In this document: positions 1-7,108 of the stretch, piece by piece
Numbering within the stretch: the stretch's first letter is position 1
Layout: each line of letters opens with the position of its first letter
Source: Mariprofundus sp.
GTDB taxonomy: Bacteria; Pseudomonadota; Zetaproteobacteria; Mariprofundales; Mariprofundaceae
Assembly: GCA_015485035.1 (NCBI GenBank)
Contig: WFUI01000004.1
Coordinates: 1 to 14,130 of the forward strand
Reading direction: 5' to 3'
Length of the DNA stretch: 14,130 nucleotides
Notes under the pieces: generated by a model
The model's database searches: none
What the model was told of the DNA's origin: nothing
The model's input: the letters and a program-made list of their open reading frames with translations, nothing else
Translations under genes and position numbers: made by a program

Positions 1-254
1 TCTTCATGAAACGGCTCATCTGCCCCCAGCGGCCAGGCCGTAGTCGAATAACGCAAACCGTATAATACCTGTGGACCATTCTCCACCGGACCAAGTGGTT
101 CGAATATCAACCGTTCCCGATAAGCTGTTTCCACCGCCCCTCGCTGCCCCGGCGCAATATCAACCCCTTCATCGCCTTCCCATGTGCCTGCCAGCGCCGC
201 CAGCGGCCCCAGCTGATTGATGACATCTGTATTATTTGTCGCTACATCATTCAT
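1..254 (-). CDS. Nitrobindin/FABP-like haem-binding beta-barrel protein (partial, C-terminus off window)
   Basis: I translated the minus strand from an ATG at 254; 84 codons are visible before the gene runs off the left edge. The N-terminal part has a 'GPLAALAGTWEGDEG' segment followed by 'ERLIFEPLGPV' and 'LRYSTTAWPLG', which is the pattern of the THAP4-type haem-binding / DUF1794 family (nitrobindin-like, FABP-like barrel). Members bind haem b and have been linked to NO or peroxynitrite chemistry; in many bacteria the role is unknown. The haem-ligand histidine lies near the C-terminus and is outside the window, so haem binding cannot be checked here. The gene is divergent from dsrE2, sharing 156 bp of upstream DNA. 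ATGs at 250 and 247 are out of frame with the matching protein, which supports the start at 254. Confidence 0.7.
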   Translation of the reverse strand, partial: MNDVATNNTDVINQLGPLAALAGTWEGDEGVDIAPGQRGAVETAYRERLIFEPLGPVENGPQVLYGLRYSTTAWPLGADEPFHE

Positions 255-410
255 CCGCTCCTCCTTCTACTGCAATTCACACACACTACCGATACTCAGG
301 CACGCAAAACAGCCTATATCCGGACATAAGCATCAGACAACTCACGATTGCCCTTTCAACAGCGACCATTAGCTTGCGCCACCTTTTCAAGAATACACAG
401 AGGTACAGCC
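255..410. promoter_or_regulatory. Divergent intergenic region between the haem-binding protein gene and dsrE2
   Basis: This 156-bp spacer must carry the promoters of both flanking genes. I see no convincing sigma70 -35/-10 pair on either strand; TTGCCC near 349 and TATAT near 316 are isolated. An AGAGG at 399-403 is a suitable ribosome binding site for the ATG at 411. No strong palindrome was noticed. Confidence 0.4.
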
Positions 411-899
411 ATGAATTTACCTGCGAACAAGAAAAACATCTCCATCGTCTGTTTCTCGGGCGATTTCGATAAAATGATTGCGGCCTTTACCATCGCCACC
501 GGTGCGGCAGCCACCAATCGTGAAGTAACCATGTTTTTCACCTTCTGGGGTTTAAACGCGCTGAAAAAGAAAAAGGGGCGTGTGGCGATGGGCAACAGCA
601 TCATGGCTCGTGCATTTAATTTCCTGATGGGTGGACTGAATAATCTGCCACTTTCCCGCCTGAATTTTTTCGGAGCCAGCTCCAAACTGATGACCGGTAT
701 GATGAAAAAACATAATGTCGCATCCCTGCCGGAACTGGTGGATGCCGCTCACGCGCTCGGCATCCGTATCGTAGCCTGTGAAATGGCCATGCATATTCTG
801 GAGCTGGAACAAAGCGATTTGATTGAAGAGGTGCAGGATGTTGTCGGTGTCGCCACCTTCCTGAATGACTCTGAAGAATCCCATATCATCTTTATTTAA
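411..899 (+). CDS. dsrE2: DsrE2-family (DsrE/DsrF/DrsH-like) sulfur-transfer protein
   Basis: A 162-residue protein of the DsrE2 family (PF13686 type). Visible traits are an N-terminal Rossmann-like strand 'ISIVCFSGDFDKM' (residues 10-22), the 'TMFFTFWGLNALKKK' segment typical of this family (40-54), and the conserved 'VACEMAMHILEL' region in which Cys123 is the expected persulfide-carrying residue. Cys14 is a second cysteine in the first strand. Related proteins work with TusA in cytoplasmic sulfur trafficking, passing sulfane sulfur or thiosulfate between carriers. I chose the ATG at 411 because it has an AGAGG ribosome binding site seven bases upstream and gives a normal family N-terminus. 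A longer reading from 348 adds 21 residues unlike the family. tusA follows 23 bp downstream, so the two are probably co-transcribed. Confidence 0.85.
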   Translation: MNLPANKKNISIVCFSGDFDKMIAAFTIATGAAATNREVTMFFTFWGLNALKKKKGRVAMGNSIMARAFNFLMGGLNNLPLSRLNFFGASSKLMTGMMKKHNVASLPELVDAAHALGIRIVACEMAMHILELEQSDLIEEVQDVVGVATFLNDSEESHIIFI

Positions 900-922
900 G
901 CGCCATAAAAGGACAACAGATC

Positions 923-1144
923 ATGAAACATTTTCTCGATATTACCCGTGAAACCTGCCCGATGACTTTCGTCAAAGTGAAACTGAAACTGGCGAAAATG
1001 GATCAGGGCGAACAGCTCGAAGTATTGCTGAACAAGGGTGAACCGCTGGAAAACGTCCCCCGTTCATGTGAGGAACAGGGATTCAAAGTGCTTTCCAATG
1101 AACCAACCGATGATGATAAACACCTGATTCTGATCGAGAAATAA
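923..1144 (+). CDS. tusA: TusA-family sulfur carrier protein
   Basis: A 73-residue small sulfur carrier. The family signature is at residues 10-21 ('RETCPMTFVKVK'), with Cys12 as the persulfide-bearing residue, followed by 'GEQLEVLLNKGEPLENVPRS' typical of TusA-like folds. The signature is CPMT rather than the classical CPxP seen in E. coli TusA; this variant is common in the TusA copies that sit beside dsrE2. Start: ATG at 923 with AAAAGGA at 907-913. The gene lies 23 bp after dsrE2 with no terminator between, so I read a two-gene sulfur-relay operon. The usual third partner, a rhodanese, is not adjacent. The physiological donor and acceptor are not visible here. Confidence 0.9.
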   Translation: MKHFLDITRETCPMTFVKVKLKLAKMDQGEQLEVLLNKGEPLENVPRSCEEQGFKVLSNEPTDDDKHLILIEK

Positions 1145-1386
1145 TCAACACGATTTACCGGCTATCCCCCGGCCTTTGCCGTTACACGCATAACGAAAGA
1201 TATATCAGGTTAATAAACCAACATCCGCGATTCACGCTTTCAGCGCGCGCGGGTAACACCGGAATCATCTCTTATGTTGTTGGTGAGCGATAAAACTGCC
1301 CTGGTTGTAATCCATCCATTCAATCAGGCAAACAGCACAGTAACAGGGCATCAATTCCCGGCAAATATTCTCCGAGTTCTCTATTC

Positions 1387-1424
1387 AACAAAAAACACAG
1401 GCCCGGTAAAACCGGTCCTGTGTT
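1387..1424 (-). terminator. Rho-independent terminator of the cytochrome c peroxidase gene
   Basis: On the minus strand two 14-base arms (1424-1411 and 1407-1394) pair with a single mismatch (1402/1416) around a three-base loop, and are followed by a run of six T (1395-1390, the first two within the stem). This is a textbook intrinsic terminator, lying 51 bp past the stop codon at 1475. In the plus orientation there is no T-tract, so it probably serves only the minus-strand gene. Confidence 0.85.
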
Positions 1425-1439
1425 ACCAGTCTCCTGCCA

Positions 1440-1460
1440 CCGCTATAAACGCGATAGCGG
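1440..1460 (-). other. Second hairpin in the 3' region of the peroxidase transcript
   Basis: CCGCTAT (1440-1446) and ATAGCGG (1454-1460) form a perfect 7-bp stem with a 7-base loop, between the peroxidase stop codon and its intrinsic terminator. It lacks a T-tract on either strand, so it is not itself a terminator. It might protect the mRNA 3' end or bind a protein; this is only inference. Confidence 0.5.
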
Positions 1461-1474
1461 AATATTTCATTGGA

Positions 1475-2467
1475 TTATTCTTTCCAGTTCAGAGCATAAC
1501 CAGCCGGACGCGGAAATACCGGATAGGTTACCTGTGGTGCTTTACCGGTGAGTGTCTTCAGGAACGCGACAATATCCGCTACATCGCCGTCGGACAGTTT
1601 CGTGTCCAGTTGTACTTTCGCCATAATTCGTACGGCTTCCGACAAGGTTTTCACCGACCCGTCATGGAAGTATGGTGCAGTCATCGCCACATTACGCCAG
1701 GATTGAACACGGAAGAAATGATCGTCCTCTGCTTTACCTGTTACTGACTTGCGTCCGTCATCCGTACCATATTTGAACTGCTGATATGTGTTATTGGTAA
1801 ACAATGCGCCGGAGTGACAACCCGTACAGCCGATCTCGGCAACTTTCCGCATGCCTCGTTTAGCGGCTTTACTGATATCGCCTTTACCCTGCACATAAAG
1901 ATCGAACGGTGCGTCCGGTGTCAGCAGTGTACGTTCAAATGCTGCTATGGCTTTGGCCATATTATCGAATGACAGGCTGTTTTTGCCGAACACTCTCTCA
2001 AATAACGGCGTATAACCGGCTTCTTTCAGTCGGGACATCAGTTGCTCTTCAGAATCATCGGCCATTTCAACCGGGTTCATCGGTGGCCCCTTGGCCTGAT
2101 CTTCCAGCAGTGGCGCGCGCCCATCCCAGAATTGAGCCGACCAGAAGCCGGAGTTGAACGATGTCGGCGCATTACGACCACCACGCTGCCATTTATGACC
2201 GATGGAGCGCGCCTGATTATCCACACCCCATGTGCCCAGATTGTGGCAGGAATTACAGGAAATATGTCCGCTCTTGGACAGGGCCGGATCAAAATAAAGT
2301 TGCTTTCCGAGTTCTGTTTTTGATTTACTCATCGGATTATCTGCCGGAATCGGAACAGTCGCCGGCAGCACACCCATACCTTCCGGAATATCGGCAGGCC
2401 GTTCACCTGCCTGTGCAAAGCCGGCACTTAGCAACAACACAGTAACAACACAGGAAAATAATTTCAT
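1475..2467 (-). CDS. ccp: Dihaem cytochrome c peroxidase (periplasmic)
   Basis: A 330-residue protein of the bacterial dihaem cytochrome c peroxidase (CcpA/MacA-like) family, which reduces H2O2 to water in the periplasm with electrons from small c-type cytochromes. A Sec signal peptide covers residues 1-20 and ends in AQA. Two haem c sites are visible: CNSCH at 71-75 (N-terminal peroxidatic haem) and CTGCH at 214-218 (C-terminal electron-transfer haem). Family motifs are 'GRNAPTSFNSGFWSAQFWDG' (97-116), 'GPPMNPVEM' (127-135) and 'NVAMTAPYFHDGS' (259-271), where Met262 is the likely distal ligand of the second haem. The length matches the family. The ATG at 2467 has a good AGGGG eight bases upstream. 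The gene is divergent from a PerR-like regulator 54 bp away, which suggests peroxide-responsive control, and it ends in its own intrinsic terminator. Confidence 0.93.
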   Translation of the reverse strand: MKLFSCVVTVLLLSAGFAQAGERPADIPEGMGVLPATVPIPADNPMSKSKTELGKQLYFDPALSKSGHISCNSCHNLGTWGVDNQARSIGHKWQRGGRNAPTSFNSGFWSAQFWDGRAPLLEDQAKGPPMNPVEMADDSEEQLMSRLKEAGYTPLFERVFGKNSLSFDNMAKAIAAFERTLLTPDAPFDLYVQGKGDISKAAKRGMRKVAEIGCTGCHSGALFTNNTYQQFKYGTDDGRKSVTGKAEDDHFFRVQSWRNVAMTAPYFHDGSVKTLSEAVRIMAKVQLDTKLSDGDVADIVAFLKTLTGKAPQVTYPVFPRPAGYALNWKE

Positions 2468-2521
2468 AACCGCCCCTTTAGGAATATTTACTAACTAGGA
2501 ACAATATGCAATCATGCGCTC
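2468..2521. promoter_or_regulatory. Compact divergent promoter region ccp/perR with a candidate operator
   Basis: Only 54 bp separate the two start codons, so both promoters must overlap. The imperfect dyad TTnCTAnnTAGnAA lies at 2488-2501 (10 of 14 positions symmetric), flanked by ATATT (2484-2488) and AATAT (2503-2507). It is AT-rich and of a size a Fur/PerR dimer could cover, but it does not match the classical PerR box closely. That it is the operator is inference from position. Confidence 0.4.
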
Positions 2522-2938
2522 ATGTCAACACAGGAAACCATCCCTGCCATGCTACGATCTCACGGGCTGCGCGTAACACCACAGCGACTGGCACTGGCTG
2601 AACTGATCCTGAGCAAGCCCACGCATATTACTGCCCGTATGGCCTATGAAACATTGCGGGAATCACATCCGGCCATCTCGATGAATACCATTTACCTGAC
2701 CCTGCGACAATTAGAATCATCCGGCCTTTTAAACCATTTTGAAGTCAACGGTAACGCCATCTTTGACAGCAACACGGCTCCACACGATCACGCCTGTTGC
2801 AATCGCTGTAAGGTGATTATTGATTTAACACATCAACAGACAGTCTTGCCGGTATTACCTACCGCGCTGGAGCACTGGCATATCGATCATGAACAACGGA
2901 TCTGGAGTGGACTTTGCCCGGAGTGCACAGAAGTGTAG
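2522..2938 (+). CDS. perR: PerR-type Fur-family peroxide-sensing regulator
   Basis: A 138-residue Fur-superfamily repressor: N-terminal winged helix ('RVTPQRLALAELIL', 17-30; recognition region 'SMNTIYLTLRQLESSGLL', 53-70) and C-terminal dimerisation/metal domain. The structural zinc cysteines are present as C93-x-x-C96 and C132-x-x-C135. The regulatory metal ligands fit Bacillus PerR in spacing: H35, D82, H88, H90 and D101, compared with H37, D85, H91, H93 and D104. The Asp at the last position, rather than the Glu of Fur, is a PerR trait tied to histidine oxidation by H2O2. It sits divergent from cytochrome c peroxidase, the expected type of target. The start at 2522 is the only ATG in frame after the stop at 2492-2494. 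Its nearest AGGA (2497-2500) is too far away, so translation is probably weak. Iron-type Fur is less likely. Confidence 0.82.
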   Translation: MSTQETIPAMLRSHGLRVTPQRLALAELILSKPTHITARMAYETLRESHPAISMNTIYLTLRQLESSGLLNHFEVNGNAIFDSNTAPHDHACCNRCKVIIDLTHQQTVLPVLPTALEHWHIDHEQRIWSGLCPECTEV

Positions 2939-2943
2939 TCTGA

Positions 2944-3474
2944 TCAATTTTTTACTGGTCGCTTGGAGAGCTTTCGCTGCAGGGTCCGCCGGTGTAACCC
3001 CAGCTTTCTGGCCGCCGCAGACACATTACCATCGCATTCATTGAGTACCTTCTGAATATATTCCCACTCCACTCGCCGAACTGATACTGCACTGGGTTCG
3101 ACATCCGCATCCGCATCCCCCTGTTCCCGGCCGAAAGCCTGAATAATTTCATCCGCATTGGCCGGTTTGGCCAGATAATGCACAGCACCGAGTTTGATTG
3201 CTTCCACCGCTGTGGCCACACTGGCATAGCCGGTCAGTACAACAATAGCAGTCTGTGCATTGAACCCGTGCAGTGCTTCCACCAGCGACAGGCCCGAACG
3301 GCCACCCGGCATGGAAAGATCAACCACGGCATAGTCCGGTACCCCTTGCGCTTCAATCAAGGCCAGAGCCTGGTCAACATCATGCGCTACCCGGACTGTA
3401 AAACCACGCTTCTCAAAGGCTCTGCCCAGCACCTGACAAAAGGTCTTATCATCATCCACCAGCAACAACTGCAT
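2944..3474 (-). CDS. regA: RegA/PrrA/RoxR-family redox response regulator
   Basis: A 176-residue response regulator. The receiver domain spans about residues 1-115, with acidic pocket D7/D8/D9, phospho-acceptor D52 in 'VVDLSMPGG', and K103 in 'YLAKPAN'. A linker leads to a short Fis-type helix-turn-helix ('VEWEYIQKVLNECDGNVSAA', 135-154) ending 'LHRRTLQRKLSKRP' (160-173), the near-invariant C-terminus of the RegA/PrrA/ActR/RoxR group. These regulators control respiration, carbon and nitrogen fixation, and terminal oxidases in response to the redox state. I use the ATG at 3474: a longer frame to 3507 lies inside the kinase gene and lacks family similarity. The kinase stop and this start share one base (TAATG), so translation is coupled. 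The gene ends five bases from the convergent perR stop. Confidence 0.93.
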   Translation of the reverse strand: MQLLLVDDDKTFCQVLGRAFEKRGFTVRVAHDVDQALALIEAQGVPDYAVVDLSMPGGRSGLSLVEALHGFNAQTAIVVLTGYASVATAVEAIKLGAVHYLAKPANADEIIQAFGREQGDADADVEPSAVSVRRVEWEYIQKVLNECDGNVSAAARKLGLHRRTLQRKLSKRPVKN

Positions 3475-4754
3475 TATGTCTCCCGTGGTAGCACGATACG
3501 CGCACATGCTCCGCCCTGCTCCGGGTTCGACAGTTTCAGTCTACCACCGAGCCTTTCAATCACGGCGAAGCTCAAAAACAAACCCAGGCCACGACCACTA
3601 CCCTTATTCGATATTTCCGGCTGACCGGCATGCTCCAGTACATAAGCCGGGAACCCATCACCCTGATCACATACCTCCAGCCAAAGCTGCTGCGCATTCC
3701 AGCCAAAGCATACCACCATGCCACGCGCCGCTGCATCTGCTGCATTATTGAGCAGGTTGTGCAGTGCCTGTGTCAGGGTGATATCAGCGACCAGCTCCGG
3801 TGCTTTACCATTACTCTGCTGGTTCAGCCGCACATCAGCCTGCGGCCGCATCACCTGCCAGCGGATCACTGTATCACGTATATATCGATCGAAAGCAATG
3901 CTGCGTCCACCCTCAGCCCGTAATTCGCCCGCACTGGCCGAAAGTTGTGATAAGACCTGCTTACAACGCGCCAGTTCATGCTTGAGGATTGCTGCCTGTT
4001 CGCTGACCTCCTTATTATCGGCAAAATCACAGGCCAGTTCGTGCGATACCACTGCCATCGTTGCCAGCGGTGTACCCAGCTCATGCGCTGCACCGGCAGC
4101 CATCGCTCCAAGCGCCAGAATATGACTGTCACGCTCAGCTGTTTCACGCATCTCGGCCAGGCGCATATCCCGCTGCCGAATACTCAGGCTCATACGCATG
4201 ATAAAGAATACAATCAGCCCGACACTGAGGGCAAAACTGAACCACATGCCCAGCAGATGCAGGTGAAAACCGGCAAACTGATCCGCATGTTGCCCGGCTA
4301 TCACAAACAGGGGGTGATACTCAAACACCATCAACGTATAACAGGAGAGCACAGCCGCAGACATGGCCCATGCATAGCGCTTATCCAGTGTAGTCGCGAC
4401 TACAATCAAAGGCAGCAGGTAGAGTGATACCAGCGGGTTGGTATAACCACCGGAATAGTAAAGCAGTAACGTCAGGAACAGCACATCCACCAGCAACTGC
4501 AGGAAATAGGCACGTTCCGACAAGCCTCTGCTGCCCATCAGTGACAGCAGCGAGATCACATTCACAGTAATATAGAGCGTGATCACAGCCATCACCGGTG
4601 CCAGCGCCAGGCTGATGCTATCATATAATAACGACAGCAGCACCAGCAATAACTGACACAGAATCAATATAACGCGCATCAGTAATACACGCCCCATATT
4701 GCCCGGTAATACAGCCGCAACCAGTGATTTTCCACTTGTTTCAAACCAGTGCAT
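3474..4754 (-). CDS. regB: RegB/PrrB/RoxS-family membrane redox sensor histidine kinase
   Basis: A 426-residue sensor kinase. About six hydrophobic segments occupy residues 20-195, then come the H-box 'AAGAAHELGTPL' (219-230, phospho-acceptor His224), N-box 'HNLLNNAADAA' (332-342), G1 'CDQGDGF' (362-368) and G2 'GSGRGLGLFLS' (385-395). Two redox-sensing traits of the RegB family are conserved: the quinone-interacting 'GGYTNP' (102-107; GGxxNPF type) between membrane segments, and Cys264 in 'LARCKQVLSQLS', which matches the redox-active cysteine of Rhodobacter RegB. I chose the ATG at 4754 because GGAG lies eight bases upstream; a longer frame to 4844 would run through the divergent promoter region. 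It is co-transcribed with regA (one-base overlap) and divergent from the TonB-dependent receptor. Confidence 0.93.
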   Translation of the reverse strand: MHWFETSGKSLVAAVLPGNMGRVLLMRVILILCQLLLVLLSLLYDSISLALAPVMAVITLYITVNVISLLSLMGSRGLSERAYFLQLLVDVLFLTLLLYYSGGYTNPLVSLYLLPLIVVATTLDKRYAWAMSAAVLSCYTLMVFEYHPLFVIAGQHADQFAGFHLHLLGMWFSFALSVGLIVFFIMRMSLSIRQRDMRLAEMRETAERDSHILALGAMAAGAAHELGTPLATMAVVSHELACDFADNKEVSEQAAILKHELARCKQVLSQLSASAGELRAEGGRSIAFDRYIRDTVIRWQVMRPQADVRLNQQSNGKAPELVADITLTQALHNLLNNAADAAARGMVVCFGWNAQQLWLEVCDQGDGFPAYVLEHAGQPEISNKGSGRGLGLFLSFAVIERLGGRLKLSNPEQGGACARIVLPRET

Positions 4755-4901
4755 AAAGACTCCGTCACAATTTTCAGCCCGCAAGCTCGGGGCAATAATA
4801 CAATATACCCGCCACATGCACATGCGACATTTTGCCGCATCCACGTATCACAATCAGTCATTTATAGTTCGCCCATAAAACATGCATTAGGGAGTCATCA
4901 A
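4755..4901. promoter_or_regulatory. Divergent promoter region regB / TonB-dependent receptor
   Basis: A 147-bp spacer with divergent promoters. For the receptor a TATAGT (4863-4868) could be a -10 box without a good -35, and AGGGAG (4889-4894) is the ribosome binding site. For regB, AT-rich DNA at about 4796-4808 could hold the -10. A direct repeat ACATGC-ACATGC lies at 4814-4825, next to the RegA-like inverted repeat listed separately. The lack of a good -35 for the receptor would suit an activator-dependent promoter. Confidence 0.45.
4823..4839. promoter_or_regulatory. Candidate RegA/PrrA operator (inverted repeat)
   Basis: TGCGACA-TTT-TGCCGCA is a 7-3-7 inverted repeat with a single asymmetric position. 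It resembles the published RegA/PrrA recognition pattern, a GC-rich half-site GCGRC and its complement GYCGC separated by a few bases. It lies between regB and the receptor gene, about 45 bases upstream of the start point predicted from the TATAGT at 4863. Autoregulation and control of the receptor are inferred. Confidence 0.5.
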
Positions 4902-7094
4902 ATGAATTATCTGCAACGTAAACACTTCCGGAAACATGCCATTTCACTGGCGGCCGGGTTAATATTATCGGCTGCACCATCGTATGCTGCTGATACTGCC
5001 GCAGTCATTCAGGTCGAGGGCAGCGCACCCACACTGCTGGACAGTGTCACCATTACTCCGGCCGAACAGACATTCAAACCGGTCGATGCTGCCGACCTGT
5101 TAAAATCCACCCCCGGTGCTAATGTAAACAAGAATGGTCCGGTGACCGGCATCGTTCAGTACAGGGGTATGTATGGATCACGCGTAAACGTACAGGTCGA
5201 TGGCCTGAATATTGCTCCAGCCGGGCCGAACTGGATGGACCCTCCCCTGAGCCATGTCGCACCATTGCAACTGGAGAGTATCAAGGTAATACGCGGTATC
5301 TCACCTGTCAGTGCCGGAGCCGAGAGTATTGGCGGCAGTGTGCAGGCCAAAACCGCCAGCCTGCCTTATGCCGACAATGGTACAATCACACCGCACGGCA
5401 CCATGTCCGGCGGTTATGATAGTAATAACAAGGCCTTTAACAGCGCCGCACAGCTCGGTATCAGTGGAACCACAGATCGCCTGCAAATCAATGGCAGCTT
5501 TGACAAAGGCCAGGATATGCAGGCCGGCAATGGCAAGGATATCGTACCAACCCGCTACAAACGCCGCAATATGGGCGTGGAATATGGCCACCGCTTCTCT
5601 GAAGGCGAAGCCAGTCTGGGCTACAGTAATGAGCGTGTTGATAACTCCGGATCCCCGGCCCTGCCAATGGATATCATCTATGTCAAAGGTAATGCCTACA
5701 ACGCTGCCTACCATAGCGATATGGATGCCGCAGGCGTGCGCTGGCTGGCTGATGTGCACTATCTGGATACCGATCACAAAATGGATAACTACAGCCTGCG
5801 TCAGGTGCCATTGATGCTGGGCATGATGTCCATGCCGATGTATCGCTTCGCCACCACCAATGCCAGGGATTTTGCTTACAAGCTGCACACCAGTCTGCCT
5901 GTTGGAAATGGCCGGGTCACAGTAGGTACGGATGGCTGGATGGCCAGACACAATGCCGATGTCTTTGATCCGAAAAACGCAGCTTTTTCCCTGCAAAACT
6001 ACAATGACGTCAAACGAAATCGTTACAGCCTGTTCTCCGAGTGGAATGCCGCCCTGACCGACACGCTTGGGCTCCGGGTCGGCGCACGCTATAGCCGGAC
6101 TCAGATGAACTCCGGTACAGTCGGCGCTACCGGCTTCGCCGGCATGCTGGGTGCACTGATCAACAGACTGTCGAGTGATTTCAACGCCAGCCAGCGATCA
6201 CAAAATGATAATCTGGTCGATCTCTCACTGCAACTGACCCAACGTATCAATGACAACCTGAGCTTCAGTATCGGTGCGGCCAGAAAGCAGCGGGCACCTT
6301 CCTATCAGGAACGTTATTTGTGGTCACCGCTGGAATCGACGGCGGGGCTGGCAGATATGCGCACCTATGTCGGTAATATCGCGCTCAACCCGGAAACATC
6401 CTATAATGTCGATGCCGGATTTGACTGGCACTCCGATCGCATCTATTTCACACCGCGCGTCTTTTTCAAGCGGGTAGACAACTATATTCAGGGTACCGCA
6501 CTGACCAGCGGCACGGCGTATAACTTCCGTGTGGCTCAGGGCAATATGCTGCGCGGCGGTGGCTTCTGCACAGCCAACCCACTCGATCCATTCTGTGTGC
6601 CGCTGCAGTTCTCCAATGTCGACGCCGAATTTTATGGTGCAGATGCAGGCTTCGGCATCAATGTCACCGAACATATCGCCATCGATGGCAGCATCAGCTA
6701 TGTGCGCGGCAAGCGTCGCGACATCAGCGATAACCTCTACCGAATGGCTCCGCTGAACAGTACGGTATCACTGAGCTACTATGGTGATGCGGACTGGTCT
6801 GTCACTGCTGAAGGTGTATTTTATGGTAAACAGGACAAGGTCTCCAGCACCAATAGCGAGCAGGCATCGGCCGGTTACAGCCTGTTTAATCTCAGTGCCC
6901 GTTATGCCATTTCGGCAGGCAGTGAAGTCAGTGTCGGCATCAACAATGTACTGGATCGTTTTTATCAGGACCACCTGGGTGGTTACAACCGCGTTTCCGC
7001 CGATGCATCCGGACAAACTTCGGCAGTACCTGTCGGCAGCCGCATGCCCGGTGAGGGCAGAAGCTTCTTTGTGCAGGCCAGAGCCAACTTTTAA
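4902..7094 (+). CDS. TonB-dependent outer-membrane receptor, possibly for copper or another metal
   Basis: A 730-residue outer-membrane receptor: signal peptide 1-29 (ending PSYA), a probable TonB box around 'DSVTITPA' (47-54), plug domain (about 55-155) with 'VQYRGMYGSRVNVQVDGLNI' (85-104), 'GPNWMDPPLSH' (108-118), 'VIRGISPVSAGAESIGGSV' (129-147), then a 22-strand barrel ending 'SFFVQARANF' with the terminal Phe required for barrel assembly. An extracellular-looking segment carries H292, M294 and five Met in nine residues (305, 308, 309, 311, 313), which suggests binding of a soft metal such as copper. Cys556 and Cys565 could form a loop disulfide. The ATG at 4902 has AGGGAG upstream; an earlier in-frame start at 4749 would remove the signal peptide from the N-terminus. 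A TonB-like gene follows after 14 bp. The substrate is not certain; ferric or haem uptake remains possible. Confidence 0.88.
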   Translation: MNYLQRKHFRKHAISLAAGLILSAAPSYAADTAAVIQVEGSAPTLLDSVTITPAEQTFKPVDAADLLKSTPGANVNKNGPVTGIVQYRGMYGSRVNVQVDGLNIAPAGPNWMDPPLSHVAPLQLESIKVIRGISPVSAGAESIGGSVQAKTASLPYADNGTITPHGTMSGGYDSNNKAFNSAAQLGISGTTDRLQINGSFDKGQDMQAGNGKDIVPTRYKRRNMGVEYGHRFSEGEASLGYSNERVDNSGSPALPMDIIYVKGNAYNAAYHSDMDAAGVRWLADVHYLDTDHKMDNYSLRQVPLMLGMMSMPMYRFATTNARDFAYKLHTSLPVGNGRVTVGTDGWMARHNADVFDPKNAAFSLQNYNDVKRNRYSLFSEWNAALTDTLGLRVGARYSRTQMNSGTVGATGFAGMLGALINRLSSDFNASQRSQNDNLVDLSLQLTQRINDNLSFSIGAARKQRAPSYQERYLWSPLESTAGLADMRTYVGNIALNPETSYNVDAGFDWHSDRIYFTPRVFFKRVDNYIQGTALTSGTAYNFRVAQGNMLRGGGFCTANPLDPFCVPLQFSNVDAEFYGADAGFGINVTEHIAIDGSISYVRGKRRDISDNLYRMAPLNSTVSLSYYGDADWSVTAEGVFYGKQDKVSSTNSEQASAGYSLFNLSARYAISAGSEVSVGINNVLDRFYQDHLGGYNRVSADASGQTSAVPVGSRMPGEGRSFFVQARANF

Positions 7095-7108
7095 TTCGGT
7101 ATTAAGCA

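Larger units (their letters stand above)
1145..1474. other. 330-bp intergenic region between convergent tusA and ccp
   Basis: No gene was recognised. The reading frame opening at 1274 runs into the antisense of the peroxidase gene and has no family features. The right half holds two hairpins belonging to the minus-strand peroxidase transcript (listed separately). The left half has only a weak CCGG/CCGG stem near 1158-1173 after tusA, without a T-tract, so no clear terminator for tusA is seen. The stretch 1175-1385 shows nothing I can name. Confidence 0.6.

Noticed and set aside
236-472. Short plus-strand frame overlapping the start of dsrE2
   Set aside because: It overlaps the divergent promoter region and dsrE2 in another frame and has no protein features.
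1274-1747. Plus-strand open frame of 157 codons after tusA
   Set aside because: More than half is antisense to the peroxidase gene and it spans that gene's terminator; no ribosome binding site or family similarity was seen.
5301-5996. Long minus-strand open frame (231 codons) inside the receptor gene
   Set aside because: It is fully antisense to a well-supported TonB-dependent receptor, has no recognisable family features, and has an odd composition rich in Ile, His, Gly and Ala.
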